In this document: positions 8,325-17,269 of the stretch, one piece after another | Layout of the letters: each line of letters begins with the position of its first letter | Position numbering within the stretch: position 1 is the stretch's first letter | Assembly: GCF_019431045.1 (NCBI RefSeq) | Contig: NZ_JAHXPT010000012.1 | Coordinates: 1-64,000 of the forward strand | DNA length: 64,000 bases | Direction of reading: 5' to 3' | From: Clostridium weizhouense | GTDB taxonomy: Bacteria; Bacillota; Clostridia; Clostridiales; Clostridiaceae | The notes under the pieces: model-generated | The model's input: the letters and a program-made list of their open reading frames with translations, nothing else | What the model was told of the DNA's origin: nothing | The model's database searches: none | Program-made: the position numbers and the translations under genes

Positions 8325-9083
8325 ATGACAAAAAAAATAGAAGAAGATTATTCAGATAATGTAGAATTTAAAAATATGTATAAAGATAAAGAGTATAAAT
8401 TAAATTTAAGAAAAGAAACTCAACATTTTATAATTCATTATACTGAATTTGACAAAAAGTGTATAGATAAAATTTCGGATATTATTGAAAATAGTTATAA
8501 TAGAATTACCAATAATTTCAATAAACAACTTCAAGAAAAATTAATTATAGAGATTCATCCAGACCGCAATAAACTTCATATAGCTTTAGGATTTCCAAAT
8601 GCACCTGATTGGGTAAGAGGAGGGCTTGGAATAGGTAAAATTGTAATAGCATCACCTTTAAATCCACCACCAGGTTCAGATTTTTATAATGTATTAAATA
8701 CAGCGGTTCATGAATTCGTACATATTATAGTAAATAAAATAAATGAGAATACACCAAGATGGCTGAATGAAGGAATTGCATGTTATGAAGCAAAAGACAA
8801 TAATGAAAATTGGATAATAAAAACTGTTGAAAATGGATTAGTAAATAATATTATACCTACATTTAAAGATTTAGATACAGGTGAGGATTTTGAAACGTTT
8901 TTCAAACGTAATGGGTATCAATATTCATATACTATAGTAGAATCAATAATTAAATTATTTGGATATGATAAATTGTGTAACTTAATAAAAGCACCAAATA
9001 GTTTTGTAGAGATTTTTGGAATAACCGAAAATGAACTTCAAGATAAATGGATTAATTATATAAAAGTGAACTACTTGCATTGA
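8325..9083 (+). CDS. Gluzincin-type (MA clan) metallopeptidase-like protein
   Basis: 252 residues, no signal peptide. The zinc motif is intact: 'AVHEFVHIIV' (H-E-x2-H) near residue 128, and 'RWLNEGIACYEA' 19 residues later supplies the third ligand Glu in the W-L-N-E-G arrangement typical of the MA clan. 'NNFNKQLQEKLIIEIHPDRNKLHIALG' before it is the usual lead-in of the Peptidase_MA-like group. With no export signal it presumably acts in the cytoplasm, which is unusual for this group and may indicate a self-contained toxin or resistance role; that is inference. GGAAGGGG is the RBS. Confidence 0.8.
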   Translation: MTKKIEEDYSDNVEFKNMYKDKEYKLNLRKETQHFIIHYTEFDKKCIDKISDIIENSYNRITNNFNKQLQEKLIIEIHPDRNKLHIALGFPNAPDWVRGGLGIGKIVIASPLNPPPGSDFYNVLNTAVHEFVHIIVNKINENTPRWLNEGIACYEAKDNNENWIIKTVENGLVNNIIPTFKDLDTGEDFETFFKRNGYQYSYTIVESIIKLFGYDKLCNLIKAPNSFVEIFGITENELQDKWINYIKVNYLH

Positions 9084-9280
9084 TGAAATATAAACTCTCC
9101 AGCCTGAGTGTTTTTTCTCTTTACAATTAAATTTTGCTAAAAAACAGGATTTTCTAATCAATATAATATTATTTTAAGTGTAATACTAATAGTAATTTGT
9201 AGAGCAACTAAACAGATATTTAACCAACTAAGGGATAGTACAACAAGTCATAATTTATATTATAAATATAGGAGGATAAT

Positions 9281-9910
9281 ATGTTTCCAAATATAGAAAC
9301 GGCTGAAAAGGAATTAGAAATAGCAGGACAATTAAATCAGGGACCATGGGTACAACATTCTATTAATGTAGGATTAGCAGCTCAAATAATTGCTAAAAAA
9401 TGTACTAATCTTAGCGATGACAAAGCATATGTATTAGGAATTCTTCATGATATAGGTAGAAGATATGGCATAAGTGCAAGAAGACATGGTATTGACGGAT
9501 ATAAATTTATGATGGAAAAAGGTTGGGACGAAGTAGGTAGAATTTGTTTGACACATTCATTCCCAGTTCCTGACTTTGACAAAGAAATAGGCAAAAATGA
9601 TATGAGTGACGAAGAAAGTGGATTTGTTAGAACGTATATTAATGACATAACTTATGATGACTACGATAAACTATTGATTGTTTGTGATGCACTTGCAGAT
9701 GCTCAAGGTTTTTGTATGTTAGAAAAGCGATTTGTCAATACAACAAGACGCTATGGAACATTTCCATTTACTGTAGAACGTTGGAATGCAACATTTGAAA
9801 TGAAAGAGTATTTTGAACAACAAATGAATTGTTCTATATACGATATTCTTCCAAATATAAAAGAGACTACGTTTATAGATGTACCATTATGGAAACCAGC
9901 AGTAAAATAG
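9281..9910 (+). CDS. HD-domain phosphohydrolase
   Basis: 209 residues. The metal-binding set is visible: His in 'WVQHSINVG' (about residue 26), the HD doublet in 'VLGILHDIGRR' (about 57-58), 'CLTHSFP' (about 90), and Asp in 'LLIVCDALAD' (about 135). Such proteins hydrolyse phosphoester bonds, often of nucleotides. 'AQGFCMLEKRFVNTTRRYG' continues the domain. The RBS AGGAGG is strong. A recurring motif copy lies further upstream (9190-9199), about 80 bases before the gene rather than directly at the RBS. Confidence 0.82.
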   Translation: MFPNIETAEKELEIAGQLNQGPWVQHSINVGLAAQIIAKKCTNLSDDKAYVLGILHDIGRRYGISARRHGIDGYKFMMEKGWDEVGRICLTHSFPVPDFDKEIGKNDMSDEESGFVRTYINDITYDDYDKLLIVCDALADAQGFCMLEKRFVNTTRRYGTFPFTVERWNATFEMKEYFEQQMNCSIYDILPNIKETTFIDVPLWKPAVK

Positions 9911-10244
9911 ACTTTAATTATAAAAATCAATTTATTTAGCTTTTAATAATTATTAATTATTAAAATTTGAAATTTAGATCTTAAATGTTTATATAATGTA
10001 AAAAAGTATAGCAAAAATCTAACATCTTATAGTTATATTCTTACTATAATAAATATAAAAGTAAATAACTAGTCAAAGATGTGATAAATATTTAAAAACA
10101 TACAATTACGTGAGTTATACTAATAGTTACGATGTTAGTATAACCCACGGAAGAAGTAGTTCATCCAATAAACTATCATACTGACTAGTTATTTATTTGA
10201 ATATGAGTAATTAAAAGGGCTAATCAGTCACTTTTAGTACTGAA
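9911..10244. other. Intergenic region between convergent genes, containing a nested inverted repeat
   Basis: No ORF supported. Apart from the 134-bp nested inverted repeat at 10062-10195, described separately, the sequence is plain AT-rich DNA. Confidence 0.6.
10062..10195. repeat. Nested inverted-repeat element, possible MITE or structured RNA
   Basis: Perfect 14-bp outer arms: TAAATAACTAGTCA (10062-10075) and TGACTAGTTATTTA (10182-10195). Inside is a near-perfect 15-bp hairpin, CGTGAGTTATACTAA (10109-10123) against TTAGTATAACCCACG (10135-10149). No T-run follows, so it is not a plain terminator. Compact terminal repeats plus an internal palindrome resemble a miniature element. Confidence 0.6.
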
Positions 10245-11075
10245 TTAAAAACTGATTTCTTTTTTTATTGCTTTTTTAGGACATATTTTTATGCATTCTC
10301 CACATCTAATACATTCTGCACTATTAGGGTTTTTACAAACTTCTATATGCATCTTACATTTTTTTACACAAGCATTACAACTTGTACACTTATTTTTATC
10401 TATTGTCATTTTACAAAAACTTACCTTATTTAATACTCCATAAATTGCACCCAAAGGACATATGTATTTACAAAATGGTCTATATATAAAGATAGAAGAT
10501 CCAATAACTCCTACTAAAATTAACATTTTCCATGCAAATAAAAATCCAATAGTTTCTCTTAAAGATTTATTTAATAATACTAATGGTATTCCTCCTTCTA
10601 AAGTACCAGCTGGACATATAAGTTCGCAGAAATATGGAGGACTAATTCCAAATTCATTTACTAAGAACATTGGTAATAATATTACAAAGACAATTAAAAT
10701 AACATATTTAAAATACCTTGAGATATTATCTATTTTTTTATTAACTTTAATTTTAGGAAATGGTATTTTGTAAAGTAAATCCTGTAAGAATCCAAAAGGA
10801 CATAACCACCCACAAATAAACCTACCAAATATAATTCCAATCAAAGAAATAAATCCTGCTACATATAACGATACATTATATTTTACACTTCCTATAACTG
10901 CCTGCATAGAACCAATAGGACAAGCTCCCATGGCTCCTGGACAAGAATAACAATTAAGTCCTGGTACACATACTTTTTTACTATATCCCTTATAAATATT
11001 TTTTTCAAAAAAACCATTTATATTTGCATTTGTGATAATAGTAGAAAGTATTTGGAATATTCTTCTTTTATCCAA
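10245..11075 (-). CDS. NapH-like 4Fe-4S membrane protein
   Basis: 276 residues. The start is TTG (11073-11075), read after GGAG in the preceding gene. The N-terminal cluster 'CVPGLNCYSCPGAMGACPIG' is followed by several membrane helices carrying 'CGWLCPFG' and 'CKYICPLGAIYG', the paired C-x3-C-P motifs of the NapH/MauN/RdxA-like group. At the C-terminus are two ferredoxin motifs 'CTSCNACVKKC' and 'CIRCGECIKICP'. It should carry electrons across or along the membrane. It overlaps the stop of the CXXC microprotein by 8 bases and follows the TlpA-like lipoprotein gene. I infer that the trio passes electrons from cytoplasmic donors to an extracytoplasmic thioredoxin-like partner. Confidence 0.85.
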   Translation of the reverse strand: MDKRRIFQILSTIITNANINGFFEKNIYKGYSKKVCVPGLNCYSCPGAMGACPIGSMQAVIGSVKYNVSLYVAGFISLIGIIFGRFICGWLCPFGFLQDLLYKIPFPKIKVNKKIDNISRYFKYVILIVFVILLPMFLVNEFGISPPYFCELICPAGTLEGGIPLVLLNKSLRETIGFLFAWKMLILVGVIGSSIFIYRPFCKYICPLGAIYGVLNKVSFCKMTIDKNKCTSCNACVKKCKMHIEVCKNPNSAECIRCGECIKICPKKAIKKEISF

Positions 11076-11205
11076 TTCCTATACACTCCAAACATATATT
11101 CACTGCTTTTGTAAAAACAATATTTACTTCTTTTCTATATATACCTCCAGCAATAAAGCCTATACTAGCAATTAAAATTCCATACTTACATAGTTTTTCT
11201 CTCAT
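11068..11205 (-). CDS. CXXC microprotein, CD1871A-like
   Basis: 45 residues: 'MREKLCKYGILIASIGFIAG' then 'GIYRKEVNIVFTKAVNICLE' then 'CIGIG'. One N-terminal hydrophobic segment and a terminal C-L-E-C near the C-terminus match the small proteins named CD1871A family CXXC motif-containing, as I recall them. AGGGAG sits 7 bases before the ATG, and the stop overlaps the next gene's start, so translational coupling is likely. It is too short for common ORF cut-offs. Its place between a thioredoxin-like lipoprotein and a 4Fe-4S membrane protein suggests it is a redox-active membrane subunit. Confidence 0.75.
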   Translation of the reverse strand: MREKLCKYGILIASIGFIAGGIYRKEVNIVFTKAVNICLECIGIG

Positions 11206-11241
11206 ACTACTTGCTCCCTTACAATAATAATCCAACAATTT

Positions 11242-12333
11242 TTATTTTAAAATTGTATTTATAGCTTTCTTATACTCTTCTTTACTGTAACTCCCTACTA
11301 AAGATTTACCAACAATGTTTCCGTTACTGTCAATAAATATAGTTGTTGGTGTTCCTGATAAATCTTTTAATATACCATTCTTTAGGCTTTCATCAGGGAC
11401 AATATTATCATATTTTACACCTTTTTTATCAAGAATTTTTTTTGCAAGTGCTTCATTTTCATCATTAGGAGTATCAGAAACAATACCTAAAACATTTATA
11501 TTTTCTTTTTCTAAATCTTCATAAAGATTTTGAATATCTGGCATTTCTTCAATACAAGGCCCACAAAATGTTGCCCATATATTTACCATAGTAAGTTTAG
11601 AATTTTTAAATATGCTACTATCTATTTCTTTTCCATCAATAGTTTTTGCTTTAAATTCTACATTTTTATAATCAGATATTTTGTCTTTTGCTTCAACTGG
11701 TGTAGATAATTTTATATTTTTCTTAAATTCATTAATTCCATCACGGACTTCTTTAAATTCCTTTTTTTCTTCATCTGATAATCCATTTTCATCATATTCA
11801 TCATTATATAATAGATAACATTCTAAATTATCTTTCTCTGCTACCTTTTCATGATTTTTATAGTTTTTAAATGTTTTTTCTTTTTCTTCTATTTCCTCTT
11901 TTTGTCCATCTTTTTCTTTATTTTTATCAAGCACCATAATTACAAAGAAATCTTTTGCTTTACTTTGATATGTTTCAACTACCTTTTTTTGTTCTTCTTC
12001 AGTTTTTTCCTTTTTTGAATCTTTCTCTAATTTTTTAATAAATTCAAATGGTACATACTCATATGGAATTTGTCCAACTATATAATTTTCTCCATATTTT
12101 CCTGGCGCTACACACGTTGGAGAGACACTACCTTTTTTTTCATTCCAAACTTTTGGCATATAATATTCTAGTCCAATTTCATCGAATTTTATTTTTTCAC
12201 CTTTTTTAGTGTCATCTTTACTATCTGTTTGTTCAATTACATTTTTATCTTGCTTAGTTGTTAACTTTCCACATCCTACCATTGATATACAAACTGTTGC
12301 TATAAGAAGCATTGTTAAACCTTTCTTTTTCAT
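11242..12333 (-). CDS. TlpA-like thioredoxin-fold lipoprotein
   Basis: 363 residues from the ATG at 12333; the ATG two codons earlier abuts GGAGG too closely. Signal peptide with lipobox 'ISMVGC' at about residues 18-23, so the mature protein is lipid-anchored outside the membrane. Residues of about 40-200 form a highly charged Lys/Glu-rich region I do not recognise. From about 215 a TlpA/redoxin domain runs to the end, with the redox motif 'WATFCGPCIEEMP' (C-G-P-C) and the cis-Pro region 'LSGTPTTIFID'. It is predicted to reduce or exchange disulfides of exported proteins. First gene of the trio with the CXXC microprotein and the NapH-like protein. Confidence 0.88.
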   Translation of the reverse strand: MKKKGLTMLLIATVCISMVGCGKLTTKQDKNVIEQTDSKDDTKKGEKIKFDEIGLEYYMPKVWNEKKGSVSPTCVAPGKYGENYIVGQIPYEYVPFEFIKKLEKDSKKEKTEEEQKKVVETYQSKAKDFFVIMVLDKNKEKDGQKEEIEEKEKTFKNYKNHEKVAEKDNLECYLLYNDEYDENGLSDEEKKEFKEVRDGINEFKKNIKLSTPVEAKDKISDYKNVEFKAKTIDGKEIDSSIFKNSKLTMVNIWATFCGPCIEEMPDIQNLYEDLEKENINVLGIVSDTPNDENEALAKKILDKKGVKYDNIVPDESLKNGILKDLSGTPTTIFIDSNGNIVGKSLVGSYSKEEYKKAINTILK

Positions 12334-12726
12334 GTTCATTCCTCCAAATAAAAAATTTCACTTTTAGTTAATACAATAATTAATCTCTAAGTTTACTTTT
12401 AAATATCTTTTCATTTTTAATCATATAATTAAATTTTTCCTGTTGTTTCCTTCAAATCCATTATATAAATCCAAATTTAAATCATGATAAACTAAAGCTT
12501 AAATAAACCTTAAAAAAGATTGTATCTCAGAAATTCTGCTATACAATCTTTTGCTAATTTAACTGAAATGTAATGTTTCTTCTATTCAAATAATCTACAA
12601 ATTATTTCTTAATTTCATTTATCTTGTGAATATATGTAAAGGCTTATTGATATAATCAATATTATTATGTTTACAATATATGTTATAATTAACCAATATA
12701 AAAGTGATAATTTAAAGGGGGAGTAT
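12334..12726. promoter_or_regulatory. Divergent promoter region with hairpin
   Basis: The hairpin GATTGTAT (12518-12525) / ATACAATC (12541-12548) is flanked by A-run and T-run. A -10-like TATAAT lies at 12684-12689 within a 20-base segment identical to 3844-3863. GGGGG at 12717-12721 is the RBS for the YdcF-like gene. The hairpin may insulate the two divergent units. Confidence 0.5.
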
Positions 12727-13515
12727 ATGAAAGAAAAAATAGCAGAAAATATTAATATATTGGGTAAATTTTGTGGGAAAAGAGACATCTCAATGTTGGC
12801 ATCAAGTGAATTAAAACTAAAATATGGTTTGGAACAAGTTGATGTTATGGTTCTTTTTGGTGGAAGTATTTTGACAGGTGGAGATATTTTAGCAGAAGCA
12901 ATGAAAAATAGAATTGCAAAGAAATATGTCATTGTTGGTGGACAAGGACATACAACAGAAAGTTTGAGAATAAAAATGCATAGTGAATTTCCTGAAATTG
13001 AAACTAGTGGATTACCAGAAGCAAAGGTGTTTGCAGCATATTTGAAATACAAATATGATCTTGAACCAGATTTGTTGGAATGTAAATCCACAAATTGTGG
13101 CAACAATATAACATACTTATTAGATTTATTAAAAGAAAATAATGTATCTTTTAAAAGTATAATTCTTTCTCAGGATGCAACTATGCAAAATCGTATGGAG
13201 GCAGGACTTCGAAAATATATTTCTAAAGATAATATAATAATTAATTATGCGGTTTATGATGCAGAGGTGCTTGTACGAGATGATGAATTAGAGTTCAAGC
13301 AGGATATTTTGGGAATGTGGAACATTGAAAGATATATTACACTATTGATGGGGGAGATTCCAAGACTTTCAGATGATTCTGAAGGATATGGACCAAATGG
13401 TAAAAATTATATTCAACATGTAGAAATACCAATTGCGGTTAGGAATGCATTTATGGAATTAAAGCAGGAGTATGGCTCTTTTATTCGTGAAGCGAATCCA
13501 ATTTACTCATCATAA
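12727..13515 (+). CDS. YdcF/DUF218-family protein
   Basis: 262 residues from the ATG at 12727, which follows a G-rich RBS; in-frame codons upstream lack one. The domain shows 'VDVMVLFGGSILTGGDILAEAM', 'KKYVIVGGQGHTTESLR' and 'ECKSTNCGNNITYLLDLL', the pattern of YdcF/SanA-like DUF218 proteins, with a C-terminal extension 'GEIPRLSDDSEGYGPNGKNYI'. E. coli YdcF binds S-adenosylmethionine; the cellular role is otherwise unclear. There is no signal peptide or membrane helix. Transcribed alone, from the promoter segment shared with position 3844. Confidence 0.8.
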   Translation: MKEKIAENINILGKFCGKRDISMLASSELKLKYGLEQVDVMVLFGGSILTGGDILAEAMKNRIAKKYVIVGGQGHTTESLRIKMHSEFPEIETSGLPEAKVFAAYLKYKYDLEPDLLECKSTNCGNNITYLLDLLKENNVSFKSIILSQDATMQNRMEAGLRKYISKDNIIINYAVYDAEVLVRDDELEFKQDILGMWNIERYITLLMGEIPRLSDDSEGYGPNGKNYIQHVEIPIAVRNAFMELKQEYGSFIREANPIYSS

Positions 13516-13768
13516 TAATAAATTTATAATTTAAAGTATAGCAATTAAAATAGCAATTTGAAGAGAACTTAAAAATTATAAGATAATTAGGAAAGCACAT
13601 TATGTATTTGTTTGTTGTTTGTGGCCAGAGAATATTTTATATTAGATAGTTAATTCTATTATAGAAAATATAAGGATTTTACATAAGTTTAATAGTGTTT
13701 GATATGAATTCTAAAATTTTATGATTTAGATAAATGTCCTAATTTTTTAGTGAGAGTGAGGGAAAGAA

Positions 13769-14323
13769 ATGAGCTTAGAAGAAACAGAAAAATCAGATAA
13801 GATTTCAATCAATGATGATGAAAATGATAAAATTGATTGGAACAAACATTATGAAGTAGTAGAGAAAATAGGTGTAAGAGGTTATTCACAAAAACATTTC
13901 GAAGAGTGTAAGTCTATATGGAAAACTATGGTCCCTAAATCAGGGCAAGCTAATACCCTTCAAGGTGAAATGCTTAGAATAGCAGTAAAATTAAGAAATG
14001 AAGCGATGAATAATGGAAATATAAATTGGGACGATAATTTTGAATGGTTCTGCTTGTTTTTAAAAGAAAAGTTAGTAGGTTGTGGTTTATTTGATGAAGA
14101 AAAGAATATGAAAATAAAAATGATTTTAGATTATATAAATGATAATGGAAATTATGCTCGTAAATATGCTAATGGGGAGATTACTAATGATCAAGTTGAT
14201 ATATTCAAATTAGCATATGCAGATGACGATATTTACAACTATTTAGAAGATAGTATTGCAGAATATTATTTAGTCAATAAGTCTCCTATATTATATGAAA
14301 TTAAAGATTTTATTTATAGATAA
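13769..14323 (+). CDS. Hypothetical acidic protein
   Basis: 184 residues, no signal peptide or membrane segment, strongly acidic N-terminus. The central stretch 'VPKSGQANTLQGEMLRIAVKLRNEAMNNGNINWDDNFEWF' is highly patterned and reads like a conserved helical core of a family, but I cannot name it. GAGTGAGGG precedes the ATG. The 250-base gap before it holds one recurring motif (13551-13560), far from the start, and nothing else recognised. The gene after it is a GNAT with its own motif copy. Confidence 0.65.
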   Translation: MSLEETEKSDKISINDDENDKIDWNKHYEVVEKIGVRGYSQKHFEECKSIWKTMVPKSGQANTLQGEMLRIAVKLRNEAMNNGNINWDDNFEWFCLFLKEKLVGCGLFDEEKNMKIKMILDYINDNGNYARKYANGEITNDQVDIFKLAYADDDIYNYLEDSIAEYYLVNKSPILYEIKDFIYR

Positions 14324-14340
14324 ACTATTAATATGAAATT

Positions 14341-14370
14341 CCATTTTAATATATACCAATTAAAATGGTA
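14341..14370. promoter_or_regulatory. Inverted repeat at a recurring intergenic motif
   Basis: CCATTTTAAT (14341-14350) is the exact reverse complement of ATTAAAATGG (14359-14368). The right arm overlaps the TGGTAGTTTG copy of the motif (14366-14375), followed by the GGGGAGG RBS of the GNAT gene. Part of the motif family may therefore fold as a hairpin just ahead of the RBS. Confidence 0.5.
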
Positions 14371-14390
14371 GTTTGAAGGGGAGGTAAAAA

Positions 14391-14885
14391 ATGACAATAC
14401 AAACTGAACGATTGGAAATTATCCCGCTAACTCTTAATCAATTAAAACTATGGATTGAAGATATTCCTGCACTTGAAAAAGAATTAGATTGTTCCTATAA
14501 GGCAGAACCAATGCAAGGATTTTTTCTTGAAATAGTAAAGAATCAGTATGAAATAACCCTAAAAGATCCTAATAATTATTTATGGCATAGCTTTTTCTTC
14601 TTGATTCGCAAATGTGATAGGGTTGTAGTAGGTTCAGCAGATTTTAAAGATATTCCTAATGAAAATAGGGAAGTTGAGATTGGCTATGGTTTAGGTAAAG
14701 AGTTTGAGCATAATGGTTATATGACAGAAGCTGCAAAAACAATGTGTAACTGGGCATTAAAACAAAACGGTGTTACAAATGTAATTGCTGAAACTGATTT
14801 AGAAGGTTTAGCTTCTCAAAAGATTTTAGAACGTTGTGGATTCAAAAAGTATAAACAGGGAGAAACTCTTTGGTGGAGATTGTAA
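14391..14885 (+). CDS. GNAT N-acetyltransferase
   Basis: 164 residues. It opens 'QTERLEIIPLTLNQLKLWIED' and has 'VEIGYGLGKEFEHNGYMTEAAKTMCNWAL', where H-N-G-Y-M-T is the acetyl-CoA pyrophosphate loop. 'GLASQKILERCGFKKYKQG' is the closing helix-strand. Short RimJ/RimL-like domain, substrate unknown. GGGGAGG lies 7 bases before the ATG and the motif copy directly before it. It closes the first stretch of same-strand accessory units; a bidirectional terminator follows. Confidence 0.87.
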   Translation: MTIQTERLEIIPLTLNQLKLWIEDIPALEKELDCSYKAEPMQGFFLEIVKNQYEITLKDPNNYLWHSFFFLIRKCDRVVVGSADFKDIPNENREVEIGYGLGKEFEHNGYMTEAAKTMCNWALKQNGVTNVIAETDLEGLASQKILERCGFKKYKQGETLWWRL

Positions 14886-14967
14886 GTATAATATTTGAAC
14901 TTAATTTGAGTTTAAAGAAAAAAGTAATTAATAAAATGTAAAAATATTGTGAAAAATTAATCTAGTG

Positions 14968-15016
14968 AAAAATAGACTACATTGTGGATATAAATCCCAT
15001 AATGTAGTCTATTTTT
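14968..15016. terminator. Bidirectional terminator
   Basis: AAAAATAGACTACATT and AATGTAGTCTATTTTT form a perfect 16-bp stem, with A-run and T-run at its ends, closing the accessory run before 15144. Confidence 0.85.
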
Positions 15017-15143
15017 ATCTACTAGAATTTAAAACTTATATTAATTAATTGAAAAAACTTATCTTAAAATCAAATAGTATTTTACCATAATATGTTATAA
15101 TAAAATAAGTAAATATAGTTTGATAGGTAGGAGAAGATTATAG

Positions 15144-15686
15144 ATGGAAGTAGAATTTAAGATTTCAAAAGAAGAATTAATAGATTTTCATATGAGATAT
15201 ATTGCTAATACAACAATTTTTAAATATCAAATGATTTCTAATTTTATATTTAATTTTATGGTTTTTTTATTGATAATTTTTTGTTTTAAAGATCCTTTAT
15301 ATAAGGGTGCTGGTTTAATCACTTTATTTGTGATGCTATTATTTATAAAGAGAATTTTTAGATATAAATTAAGAAAAAAATTCTTTAAAATATATTCATT
15401 CGATAAGTATAAGAATTTATTTGAACAAACTAAATTAACTTTTACTGAAGATGGATTAAAGACTAGTACTAAATTTTCAGAAAAGGTTTATAAATGGGAT
15501 TCTATAAAGAGCATACATTTAATAGAAAATTATATATTTATAAGAACAGTTAATAATGAAGACTTATTATTTTCAATACTTTCTTTTAATCCAATTGAAA
15601 ATAAAGAGTTATTTTTAGATACAATAACTAAAAACACAAAATTAGAAATAGAAAAAGAATATCCTAAGGATGTTAAATATCTTTAA
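15144..15686 (+). CDS. YcxB-like membrane protein
   Basis: 180 residues. Two adjoining transmembrane helices lie at about residues 28-70 ('FIFNFMVFLLIIFCF' and 'GLITLFVMLLFI'). After them comes a cytoplasmic domain 'LFEQTKLTFTEDGLKTSTKFSEKVYKWDSIKSIHLIENYIFIRT', the typical YcxB-like C-terminal domain (PF14317 type, PH-like). Function of the family is unknown. -10-like TATAAT at 15096-15101; AGGAGA before the ATG. Monocistronic, convergent with 15776-16411. Confidence 0.8.
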   Translation: MEVEFKISKEELIDFHMRYIANTTIFKYQMISNFIFNFMVFLLIIFCFKDPLYKGAGLITLFVMLLFIKRIFRYKLRKKFFKIYSFDKYKNLFEQTKLTFTEDGLKTSTKFSEKVYKWDSIKSIHLIENYIFIRTVNNEDLLFSILSFNPIENKELFLDTITKNTKLEIEKEYPKDVKYL

Positions 15687-15775
15687 AACTAGATTTTATA
15701 AAATGATAGCATCTACTTTATAAATCACTTGAAAGTATATTATACGTGCAATAATTACATCTTAATCACGTAAAG

Positions 15776-16411
15776 TTAATTGCTTTTTTTCTTAATCCTT
15801 AAATAGAATTTATGAAATCCTATTATTGTAGGTGTGAAGATATAAGATAATAACAATAATGCTATAGCTGGTATAAATACATCTGACTTTGTTGTTTTTG
15901 CAATTATTATACCTAAAGCTGCACACAAAGAAGTAAATGATGATATCAATCCTTTATTTATTTTTATTTTTCTAAATCCATTTCTCATTTTATTTTTAAT
16001 ATTTTTTGCTATGGCAATAACTAAACATATATATATAATTATGCTTATAATAATTACAATCAAAGCTTCTAATAAATCTAGATTTTGTACAAAAATCATC
16101 ATAGAAAGACTGAAATATAAAATTGAACTACCAATAAAAGCTACAGATGTATAAAGATTTATTAAAAATTCTAATCTTTCTGGAAAAATATATAGAATTA
16201 AAGAAATTAAATTGTACACACTCATAATAATAATAAAATTAATTATCTCAGACCAAGTAATTGATTTATTATATACAGCTATATTATAAATATCCACAGA
16301 AAGAAAATTCATTATATTGCAAATAAACATCACTAAACGTATCAATGATCTCATTTCTTGTTTTTCTTTTTTAGCTGAATAAATTTCCATGAATTCTTTA
16401 TTGCATTTCAT
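15776..16411 (-). CDS. Polytopic membrane protein of unknown function
   Basis: 211 residues with about five or six hydrophobic helices separated by short basic loops ('KNIKNKMRNGFRKIKINK'); the C-terminus 'YLRIKKKSN' is basic and probably cytoplasmic. There are no catalytic-looking residues in the loops and no recognised family. The ATG is preceded by GGAGAG. It could be an accessory or immunity-type membrane protein, but nothing in the sequence decides this. Confidence 0.65.
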   Translation of the reverse strand: MKCNKEFMEIYSAKKEKQEMRSLIRLVMFICNIMNFLSVDIYNIAVYNKSITWSEIINFIIIMSVYNLISLILYIFPERLEFLINLYTSVAFIGSSILYFSLSMMIFVQNLDLLEALIVIIISIIIYICLVIAIAKNIKNKMRNGFRKIKINKGLISSFTSLCAALGIIIAKTTKSDVFIPAIALLLLSYIFTPTIIGFHKFYLRIKKKSN

Positions 16412-16750
16412 CTTAACTCTCCATTCCCTAGTCTTAACCTAATTAAATAGACATCTTACTTTTTATAATAATATTTATATTTTTAATCGATGTTATAAGA
16501 ATTTTTAATATTATTTCTATATCTAATATTTTACCATAAAAAGGATTATTATTAGATGTAATTTATATATGAATATTAAATTATTTATTATATTTTATTA
16601 CAAAAGATGTTATAAATATTATTAGAAAAGTAAGTAATTATATTTGTAACATAATAGTTAATCATAAATAATAATAAAATTATTGGATTATAGAGTATAA
16701 AGCTGATATAAATTTAGTTATGTTTTAATATAGTCTTGAAATTGAGTATT
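16412..16750. other. Non-coding AT-rich spacer between minus-strand genes
   Basis: Presumably holds the promoter of the membrane-protein gene at 15776-16411. No ORF, repeat or structure beyond low-complexity AT sequence was seen. Confidence 0.5.
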
Positions 16751-16785
16751 AAAAAAAATTATAGATGGAATTATCCACCTATAAT
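16751..16785 (-). terminator. Terminator of the elaA-like gene
   Basis: On the minus strand ATTATAGGTGG pairs with CCATCTATAAT across a six-base loop, followed by eight Ts. It sits 41 bases beyond the stop of the gene at 16826-17269. Confidence 0.85.
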
Positions 16786-16825
16786 GCTCCGATACACTTT
16801 TTATTTTATAGAATATTATATTAGT

Positions 16826-17269
16826 CTATTTTTTATATAACATATCTATATGTGGAATGTTATCTTCTAAATATTCCTTAGAAGTTTCTTTAAAACCAAG
16901 ACTGCCATAAAAATCAACCAAATATGCTTGTGCTTGAATCTTAATCTCTTTCTCATTTAAATTTAATTCTATAAACTTGATTGCTTTTAACATCATTTCT
17001 TTTGATATACCTTTGCCACGATAATCTTTATGTACTAGTACTCTTCCAATAGACATTTCATTATATGAAACCCCTTTGTTTAAGATTCTTAAATATGCAA
17101 TAATTTTATCGTTATCTTCAAGGTATAAGTGATGTGCGTTTTCATCTTTTCCATCACAATCTTGGTAAGCACACTGCTGTTCTACAATAAATACTTCATT
17201 TCTTATTTCTAAAATTTTATATATGTCTTTAATTTTTAATTCTTCAAATTTTTTTAGTTTCCAATCCAA
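16826..17269 (-). CDS. ElaA-like GNAT acetyltransferase
   Basis: 147 residues. The N-terminus 'LEIRNEVFIVEQQCAYQDCDGKDENAHHLYL' is the hallmark of ElaA-type GNATs, with 'IGRVLVHKDYRGKGISKEMM' as the acetyl-CoA loop (R-G-K-G-I) and 'AYLVDFYGSLGFKETSKEY' as the substrate-side end. The substrate is unknown. The RBS (AAAGGGGGC on the minus strand) lies just upstream of the ATG. Monocistronic with its own terminator. Confidence 0.88.
   Translation of the reverse strand: MDWKLKKFEELKIKDIYKILEIRNEVFIVEQQCAYQDCDGKDENAHHLYLEDNDKIIAYLRILNKGVSYNEMSIGRVLVHKDYRGKGISKEMMLKAIKFIELNLNEKEIKIQAQAYLVDFYGSLGFKETSKEYLEDNIPHIDMLYKK

Noticed and set aside
12615..13106. 163-codon minus-strand ORF
   Set aside because: Antisense to the YdcF-like gene, no RBS and low-complexity translation.
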